Assembly: GCA_033060915.1 (NCBI GenBank)
Contig: CM065377.1
Coordinates: 36,307,183 to 36,371,182 of the forward strand
Direction of reading: 5' to 3'
Origin: Euryodendron excelsum
Taxonomy: Eukaryota; Streptophyta; Magnoliopsida; Ericales; Pentaphylacaceae
Length of the DNA stretch: 64,000 bases
Shown: one piece after another, positions 56,525-64,000 of the stretch
How positions within the stretch are numbered: position 1 is the stretch's first letter
Layout: each line of letters begins with the position of its first letter
Notes under the pieces: model-generated
Databases searched by the model: none
The model's input: the letters and a program-made list of their open reading frames with translations, nothing else
What the model was told of the DNA's origin: nothing
Made by a program: the position numbers and the translations under genes

Positions 56525-56982
56525 TCAATTAGGGTTTACAATGAGATTAGGGTGAAGATTTGTGATGGTTGGAGATAACGGTTGGGCTTTGGTGCGAACA
56601 GGGGAGCGGGAAAGAAAAAGAGTAAGAGTGAATGAATGAGAGGGAAATTTCGATTGTTTGTAAAGTGGGCTTCGTGAAAATATATAGGCCCGACTTATAA
56701 GGCGACTCATGAACTTGATGAGTCAACACATGCCTGTTAATGAAATAATTTGAGTCCACAGTCGTGATGAGTCAACCCATTGAAATGGAGTGTCGAATCA
56801 TGCGGCCAAACTGGGCATGTCAATTATAAGGAATTTAGAATATGACCTCTTTCAAGTTTTGAGATAATAGATACCTTAATATGATCATGTAATGCATCAT
56901 AAATTCAAGAAATGCAATTCATATGAATGATAATCACATTTAAAACATTCAAAACACAAATTTCACTCGAATTAATCAAATT
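56525..56982 (-). other. Copia-2 spacer between pol and extra ORF
   Basis: About 450 bp with no convincing coding frame. Short open stretches here (for example 56547-56759) have no recognisable domain. It corresponds to the copia-1 spacer at 6669-7078. Confidence 0.5.
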
Positions 56983-57420
56983 TTAAGGCATAGGATCACT
57001 CATCCCTAATTCTCTTCTTATCATATAAAAACGATCTTCACTCAATAGTTTAGTAATGATATCAGCCAATTGTATGTTGGTGCACACAAAGTCAAGTTCA
57101 ATATCACTTTTTTGTACATGATCTCGTATAAAGTGATATCTAATTTCAATGTGCTTTGTGCAAGAGTGTTGAACATGATTTTTAGTCAAGTTTATACCAC
57201 TAGTATTATTACACTTAATAGGAATATGATCAAACAAGATTCCATAATCTTCTAGCTGTTGCTTGATCCATAACACTTGAGCACAACAACTGCCAGCTAC
57301 AACATATTCAGCCTCGGTTGTGGAGAGAGCAACTAAATTTTGTTTCTTGTTATACCAAGTTACAATTATATTGCCTAGGAATTGGCAAGAGCCACTTGTG
57401 CTCTTCCTATCAACTCAACT
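56983..57420 (-). pseudogene. Copia-2 RNase H domain
   Basis: The minus frame from about 57360 contains the KKQNFVALST segment with its catalytic Glu region, LWIKQQLEDYG, INLTKN, HIEIRYHFIRDH and LADIITKLLSEDRFYMIRRELG. It ends with a stop near 56983, giving the true C-terminus that copia-1 loses to its LTR insertion. A stop or frame break separates the first part near 57280. It completes pol. Confidence 0.9.
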
Positions 57421-57669
57421 CCCCACATAGTCAGCGTTAATATAAGCATTCAAATTAAAACAAGTACTCTTTGGATATCATAATCCAAGATTTGGTGTGT
57501 GCTTAAGATAACGAAATATTCTCTTTACAACAATCACATGAGATTCTTTAGGATTGGATTGAAAACGAGCACACAAGCAAACACTAAACATTATATCTGG
57601 TCTACTAGCAGTTAGATACAATAACGACTCTATTATGCTTCTATAAAGTTTAGCATCTACTGACTTACC
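57421..57669 (-). pseudogene. Copia-2 RT C-terminal segment
   Basis: The minus frame immediately downstream of the solo LTR reads GKSVDAKLYRSIIESLLYLT, ASRPDIMFSVCLCARFQ and KRIFRYLKHTPNLGL, the standard end of copia RT. The N-terminal residues of the listed open frame (from 57747 to 57670) are LTR sequence. The true continuation is at 62618 onward, where the Lys codon frame rejoins. Confidence 0.9.
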
Positions 57670-60600
57670 TGTCGCGCCCAAATTTTTTGCACTCGAGGAA
57701 TACTCAGACAAGCTAAAAAAATACTGTACTCTCTCGTTAGAACTCACCCTCCTAGAACAATGAGTGCGAGTAGGTTTGAATTAAAAATTGGGTTTGAATA
57801 AAGGGCTTTTGAAAACAATTTGGAGTCGCCACCTAACTTGATTAAGGTGAGTTAGGTCACCTAAAAACTAAGAATAATCCGAAGACTACACTTAGGGTTT
57901 TGGAAAATGGTTTTTTGAAAATACCACCTCAAGAGAGGGTTTTTAGAAAAACAGGTTGTTTAGCAACCTTTGGAAAATATTTAGCCCTTTTTGAAAAATA
58001 ACTCTGTTTTGGTCTTTGAAAACAGTGATCTAGATTCGGAGGTTGGTTACGTGTAGGGAAGACGCACTAAGCCATCACCCTACCCCGTCCTTTCGGTACC
58101 TACATGTCAATCTACTCTAGATTCACCTATGAGAATCCTCGACTAACTATAGACCAATCCTATCCACCTTGAAAAACAATGTTTAAAAATGAAACTAATA
58201 TGATGCATGATATGCACGCGTAAGAAAAGAGAATTGAAAAATAGATTTGGAAAAAGATTGATTTGAAATTGATTGGTTTTGAAAATAGATTTGAAATTGG
58301 AAAGTTTGAGAAATTAGAAATAGAAATAGAAATTTGGAAATAGAATTTTGAAATTGAAATTTTGAAAATAGATTAGAGATTTGAAAAGATTGTAGAATTT
58401 GAGATTTCGAAAATGTGATGGAATTTGAAAGAAGTTGTGACCGCACCCACGAGGGTGGAATTGAAAGTTTGAAAAATGTTGTGACCACACCTATGAAGGT
58501 TGCCTACGTATCCCTTCGGGGGAATCAGGTCAGTCGTAGTTCGGACCGGAGTCCGATTGAAAATAGAAGAGTTAATTTGAAGAAGGAGATTGAATTGGAA
58601 AGAGGATTTGATTTTGAACTTAGAATAGAAGATGAAAAATTGGAATTGTTTTGGAAAGATTGAGGTTTAGGAAACCTAGATTTAAGAAAGATGAGACTTA
58701 GGAAAGACTCGAGAGTTTAAGAAAGATTGGATTTGGGAAAGATTCAAATTAGGAAAGGTTCGATTTAGGAAAGTTTCAAATTTGGAAAGTTTCATTTTTG
58801 GAAAGTTTCGAATTAAGAAAGTTTCAACTTAGGGAAGTTTTGAATTTGGAATGTTTTGAAATAGGAAAGTTTAAAATGGGAAAGGTTTTGAAATTGGAAA
58901 GTTTCGTTTTAAGAAAGGTTTTGAAATAGGAAAGTGTTGAATTTAAAAATGTTTTGAATTAGGAAAAATTTAGTTTAAGAAAGGTCTAGAATTTGGAAGG
59001 TTTCAAGTCAAGAAAGTTTTGAATTTGGAAAGTTTAGAATTTTAGAAAGATTTTAAATTGGGAAAGATTTAGAAAAGGTTTGAATTAAGAAAGTTTCAAC
59101 TTAAGAAAGTTTTGAATTAAGAAAGATTTGAAATTTAGAGAGTTTAAGATTTGGAAAGTTTTAGAGTTTGAGTTTTAGAAAATCTTGAGATTAGGAAAGG
59201 TTGAGTTTAGGAAAGATTTGAAAACTCGGATTTGGAAAGTTAAAATTTGGAAAGGGGTAGAATTAAGAAAGGGTTGAATTAGGGAAGATTTGAAGGTTGA
59301 GTTTTAAAATTTAGAAAAAATTTTTATATTCAAGTTTTGAAAACTTAAGATTTAAGAAAGTGGAAGTTTAGGAAGGATTTGAGTTAGGAAAGAGTTGGAT
59401 TAGGAAGGGATTGGATTTTGTTTCTAAAAATAGATGTTGGATTTCGTTTCCGAAAATGGAGGATTGGATCTAGTTTCCTAAATGGGGAGATTTGATTTGG
59501 TTTCCTAAAGGGAAGATAGGATTTAGCAAGGATTTGGAGAGGGAGATTCTAGAAACCCTAGATTTGAAAAATTATAGTTTCGACGTAGAAAATAGGTTTT
59601 GGAAACGTGTATAGTTTGGATGAGAAAACAAGAGGTTTTGGAAACCTAGGTTTGGGGGCAAAGTTTGAAAACCATGTTTTTGGAAAGAAAATTAGGGTTT
59701 CCTAATGGTTAGCTCTAGGGCTTGACTTGGGCTCTAAGGAAAAAGGATTTTTAGAAAGTGCATTTTTGAAAACGAAGGTTTTCTAGAAGGGAATCCTAGG
59801 GAGGAGTTTCTAGAGGGAAGAGTTTTTGGAAAGTAAATTCGAAGAGAGAGTTTTTGGAAAAAGATTTTTAAAGAGGAGTTTTTGGAAAGTGTATTTTTGG
59901 AAACAAGATTTTTAAGAAAGAGAGTTTTTGGAAAGAGAGTTTTTGGAAAGATTTTTTAGGAGAAGGATTTTGGAAAGAGAGTTTTTGGAAAAATTTTTGA
60001 GGAGAGTTTTTTCTAGGAAAGAGACCTAGGGAACGTTTTTTGAAATTGGACTTTGAGGAGAGCATTTTGGAAAGGAGTTGAAAGAGTTCTGAAAAATAGG
60101 TTTTTGGAGAGAGTTTTTTGAAAACAACTTTGGAAAGAAGAAATTTAGGAAAATATGTTGAAAAAGAGATTTTTAGGAGGAGGGATTTGAAATAGGAGTT
60201 TTTTTGGAAAGTATAAAAAACATCTCACTTTCCTAAAGCGATTCTAGCCATAAGAAGGCTAGAACCACTTTAAGAAAGTAGTTTTGAAAATAACAAAGGT
60301 TGAAAATATGAACCAGGTTGGTCACTTTAAATGTAATACTTTCCTAAAGCAATCCTAGCCATGGAAATGATAGAATCACCCTAGGATTGTGATTTTGAAA
60401 ACATGTTTTGAAAAAAGGAGATTTTGATGCAACTTTGAAAACAAGTTTGAAAACGATTTTGAAAACAACTTTGAAAACGATTTTTGGAAGATGCAAGATC
60501 ATGATATGCACAATGCAATTTTGGGGTCGTGAACATACAAGGCTAAGGCTTCACCACATAATCAAGGGGGTCAGACCCACGTGGTCTCTGGTTAGACTAG

Positions 60601-62617
60601 AAGAAAGCCCCCGACACAGTGACTCTCCAATAGCCTAATCCTACACATGGACCGGGAATCCTCTTATTTTCAAACATGCAAAGAAAGGGGGGGGAAAGAG
60701 ATGGGGGATTAAAATAGAGAAAACCCAAGTGGGTTAGAAAAGAGAAGAGAGAGGGGGGAAGTGTGGAAATTTAAATAGGGAGCCTACAGTATGTCTTGTT
60801 TATTTTGCGCGCCTTGCTTGTCTTCGATCTTCGATCTTCGTCTTGATCTTCATCTTCAGTCCTCAAGAGTTGTCTTCAAGCTTTAGATTGTAGCTCTTCA
60901 AGTCTTCAAAGGATGGTTGAAGGCTAGTGTATGAGTGTATGGGGGTGTATAGGAGTGTATAGGAGGCTAGGGTTTGTGTATGGTGGCTAGGGTTTGGAAA
61001 ACCTAGGGAAGCTAGGGTTTAGGAGATGCTCAAGCTCTGTATATCGAATTATACAATTTTTAGATTGAGTTTGCGGATCCTTTTCACGTTGGAGGAGGCT
61101 CTGTAGTTATAGAGGTTAGACAACACTAGCGCCTATTGCAGTGGCGCCAGGCTAAATTTTACACTTGCGCCACTAGGAGTGGCGCCAGGCCATTTTTTGG
61201 CTTAGCGCCACTACTAGTGGAGCCAGCCAATTAGAAAATGTTTAAGGTCGGCAAGCAACGTATCTTTGACTAGATTTGGGTACCTGTACTAGTGACTTCC
61301 ATGCAATTTTTAGCCTGGCTTCACTAGGAGTAGCTCCGGAAAGTTCGGGAATGATTTGAAGGAGCCGAGAATGACCCGGAAGGACAGAAAGGAGCAGGAA
61401 CACTTAAAATAGTGTCCTGGAGGTATTTGACTTGAAAAATGAGGATAAGATGGGTCGGAAAGGTTGACCCGGCCTTTAGGGGCAAAACGGTCAATCGGAC
61501 CGGAAAACTGCCGGGACAGACTCGAACTGTCCCGGAAGAAGACTTCGGATCTGAAAACATTATTCAAAATGTTCTCAGAGGTTTCCGGTTTGATTCCCAA
61601 AGCCGGCGTGGTCGGAAAAGGAGACCGGCCCACCAGGGGCAAAATGGTCATTTTGCACCGGGTTGGCCGGAACTGACTCGGAATGATCCGAAAAGATAGA
61701 AGGAGGTTGAGAACACTATAAAAAGCATTCTCAGAAAGTTACCGGTTTGATACCTAGAGCTGGTGTGGTCGAAAAAGGAGACCGGCCCGCTAGGGGCAAA
61801 ACAGTCATTTTGTACCAGGTTTGCCGGAACTGACTCGAAATGATCCGGAAAGGTAGAGGAAGGTTGGGAATACTATAAGAAATATTCTCGGAAGGTTACC
61901 GGTTTGATACCCAGAGCCGGTGTGGTTCCCGGGGCATTCGGATGTCAAGGGGCAGTTTGGTCATTTTTTACCAAAGTGGGCTAACAGACACTGGTGTTGA
62001 CCTGGGTTTTGAGTGTTTCCACCACTCTGACGGTGGTTGTCGTGGCACAGGGGTTTGTTGGCAATTCCCTATATCGACCTATTTGTGAGTATTTCCACTA
62101 CTCTAACGGTTTTGTGAGTAGTTTTGCTACTCGGACCGTATCAAGGAATAAACTGTCTTAAGAGTAGGATTGGAAAGGGGTCTTATCGTCTCCGAAGAGA
62201 CGCGCCTGAATTGGAACCGTCTCGAGGATTAAACTGTCTCGAGAGAGGGATTGGAAAAGGGTCTTATCGTCTTTGAAAAGACGCGCCTAAATTGGAACCG
62301 TCTCAAGGAATAAACTGTCCCGAGAGAGGGATTGGAAATGGGTCTTACCGTCTTCAAAAAGACGTGCCTGAATTGGAACCGTCTTGCGGAATAAACTGTC
62401 CCGAGAGAGGGATCACAGTTGGAATTGGAAAGAAACAATGCCCCTAAGGGTATTTTGGTCATTTTGCCTCTATTTGGGCCTGGTGGGCCCGCGAAGTGAT
62501 GGACAGACGGGATTTGGACTTAGAAAATCGATTTCGATTGGAATACTCCCTCAATGACTTGAAAACAAGTCTGGATGAAGTGTAGACTGCCGAGCGGTCA
62601 AAAATGGGGTGCTTACA
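57670..62617 (-). repeat. Ogre/Tat-type solo LTR, family A copy 3, inverted (4948 bp)
   Basis: The plus strand begins TGTCGCGCCC and ends GGGGTGCTTACA. Flanks are TTACC (57665-57669) and TTACA (62618-62622), a duplication with one change; the copia-2 RT frame supports TTACC as original. Read on the minus strand it has the same order as A1 and A2, with a shorter 29-bp array (about 62030-62130), three TTCG-like hairpin modules (62180-62400), a damaged TATA near 61105, telo-boxes, H2 hairpin (60235-60271) and conserved core (58480-58560). Confidence 0.93.
60235..60271 (-). other. Leader hairpin H2 in LTR A3
   Basis: On the minus strand AAAGTGGTTCTAGCC, loop TTCTTAT, then GGCTAGAATCGCTTT pairs at all 15 positions with two G-U wobbles. 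It differs from A1 at one stem position (T to C), which converts a wobble to a Watson-Crick pair. Confidence 0.75.
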
Positions 62618-62622
62618 TTACA

Positions 62623-63440
62623 TTTCTCATCGCTATCTAATTTTGTTGTAGTACTCATTGAAGTACTTATAGGCTTTGCATTTTTCATACCAAACTTTTT
62701 GATCAACTACTTGATGTATTTAGATTAGTTGATGAAGATACCTTCCTTCAATTGCTTGATTTGTAGTTCGAGAAAATAGTTAAGCTCGCCCATCATACTA
62801 TCTCAAATTCTCCCTGCATACACTTAGCAAATTCTTCGCAAAGCAATTCGTTAGTAGCACTGAATATAATATCATCCATATAAATTTTTACTACAAGCAT
62901 ATCATTGTTTTTTATTTTGATAAAAAGAGTGGTATCTATTTTTCCTCTTGAGAAACCTTTTTTAATCAAAAACTTATTTAATCTTTTATACCAAGCCCTT
63001 AGGGCTTGCTTCAAACCATACAAAACTTTTGTGAGTTTGAAAACATGGTCAGGAAATTCTGGATCTTCAAATCCAGGTGATTGTTCAACAAAAAATTCTT
63101 CGGTGGTGAAACCATTTAGAAAAGCACTTTTAACATCCATTTGATACAATTTGAAATCTTTGAAACAAGTAAAAGCAAGTAATAATCTAATGGCTTCTAA
63201 TCTACCTACCGGAGCATAGATTTCATCAAAATCAATGTCTTCCTCATGGCTATAACCTTGAGCAACAAGTTTTGCCTTGTTCCTCACAACAACTCTAGAC
63301 TCATCCATTTTATTTCTAAATACCCATTTAGTTCCAATGACTGGATGGTCACTAGGTCTAAGAACAAGGTGTCATACCTCATTCCTTTCAAATTGGTTCA
63401 ATTTTTCTTACATTATATTTATCCAAAATTCATCATTTTC
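62623..63440 (-). pseudogene. Copia-2 reverse transcriptase, N-terminal and palm
   Basis: The minus frame from 63308 is open for 171 residues: VVVRNKAKLVAQGYSHEEDI, YAPVGRLEAIRLLLAF, LYQMDVKSAFLNGF, VFKLTKVLYGLKQALRAWY and the active-site YMDD (62871-62882). Upstream blocks near 63360-63310 supply the VIGTKWVFRNK start in another frame. Beyond 62793 a frame break and stops occur before the solo LTR. This is the best-preserved RT in the window. Confidence 0.94.
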
Positions 63441-64000
63441 AGCATCATCAAAACATTTAGGCTCTATTTGTGATAAGAATGCAAGATGATTGCATACATT
63501 TTTTTTATAGAGGATCGAGTTTTTACTCCTTGTGAAGGATCACCTAGGATTTATTTTGTACGATGGTTATGCACAAACTTCCACTCCTTAGGTAAATCTT
63601 CATTGATTTCTTGTTGGCTGGTAGGAACTTCTCGTGCTTCTCTTTCTTTTTGAGATTATTCATTTGAGCTTGTTGGATGTCCATCTTTTCCATATCTGGC
63701 TCTAACTCATCTACATCATCATTTGCAACATTCTTCGAAGAATGATCAAATTCATCAAAAGTGATATGGACTGATTCTTCAACCACTAGAGTCCTCTTAT
63801 TAAAGACTCTATAAGCTTTTCTATGTGTTGAATAGCCAAGAAATACACCCTCATCATATTTTGCATCAAACTTGCCGAAGTTGTCTTTATTGTTATTCAA
63901 TACAAAGCATTTACTTCCACAAGCTTTAAAGTATGAGATATTTGGTTTCTTATCTTTCCAAAGTTCATGGGAGGTTTTTTTCAAAAATTTTCTAAACAAA
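63441..64000 (-). pseudogene. Copia-2 integrase C-terminal region and linker
   Basis: The minus frame from 63999 reads FLKKTSHELWKDKKPNISYF, SKCFVLNNNKDNFGKF, YDEGVFLGYSTHRKAYRVFN and TLVVEESVHITFDEF. This block follows the integrase core in copia elements. An acidic/Lys linker (to 63544) then leads to RT. The catalytic integrase core lies right of the window. It matches the copia-1 block at 14217-13831 closely in order and spacing. Confidence 0.9.

Larger units (their letters stand above)
54208..64000 (-). mobile_element. Ty1/copia element 'copia-2' (SIRE/Maximus-like), 3' part
   Basis: The minus-strand order is integrase C-terminal part (64000 to about 63450), RT (about 63400-62623 and 57669-57480), RNase H (about 57420-56983), extra 3' ORF (about 56520-55600), polypurine tract, 3' LTR (54904-54208). 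It is split by an inverted Ogre-type solo LTR (57670-62617). Its 5' part lies right of the window. It is inserted in LTR E. It is the same superfamily type as copia-1 but a different subfamily. Confidence 0.9.

Noticed and set aside
62793..63308. Integrated pararetrovirus reverse transcriptase
   Set aside because: YMDD in a copia RT context, with copia integrase C-terminus upstream and copia RNase H downstream, matches Ty1/copia.

Overview
This window is repeat-rich plant nuclear DNA. Every stretch I can recognise belongs to an LTR retrotransposon, and I see no host gene. Plant features include Ty1/copia elements with a SIRE/Maximus-type layout (pol followed by an extra downstream ORF), a Ty3/gypsy chromovirus-like element, and very large LTRs (about 3.6 to 5.5 kb) of the Ogre/Tat lineage whose primer-binding site matches a tRNA-Arg 3' end. 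A large eudicot-type genome is likely, but I cannot name the species.

Layout. Positions 1-5626 are the 5' part of a minus-strand Ty3/gypsy element (RNase H, RT, protease, Gag, PBS, 2.6-kb LTR); its 3' end lies left of the window. It sits in a minus-strand copia element (copia-1, visible pieces between 5627 and 43390). Copia-1 is also split by a 5.1-kb Ogre-type solo LTR (7079-12183, TSD ATCAA) and by a second Ogre-type solo LTR (15852-40860). The second solo LTR carries a 3.5-kb gypsy solo LTR (16638-20123, TSD AATTC) and an Ogre-like element with both LTRs (21433-39293, TSD CCCAT). That element contains a 529-bp deleted LTR (29233-29761, TSD ATGAG). To the right of copia-1 lie pieces of further Ogre-type LTRs (43391-44035 plus; 44036-46306 minus; 46307-54207 plus). 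The last is split by a 5.5-kb solo LTR (48220-53733, TSD ATACC) and by a second minus-strand copia element (copia-2, 54208 to beyond 64000), itself split by an inverted solo LTR (57670-62617, TSD TTACC/TTACA).

Function. All coding regions have stops or frameshifts, so nothing here looks autonomous. The Ogre-like element at 21433-39293 keeps LTRs, PBS, polypurine tract, part of gag and an antisense ORF resembling the plant mobile domain, but no reverse transcriptase or integrase.

The most interesting material is non-coding, inside the Ogre-type LTRs. U3 has 29-bp and 157-bp tandem arrays. Hairpins in several places keep their stems through compensatory changes between copies. GGCGCC dyads lie upstream of a TATA box and telo-boxes lie downstream of it. 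A conserved AAG|GTAGG donor-like site, together with a TACTAAC branch-point-like site and an acceptor-like site downstream of the PBS, outlines a possible leader intron that would contain the PBS. Boundaries of five insertions are fixed by exact 5-bp target-site duplications and of two more by 4/5 matches, all read directly from the sequence.
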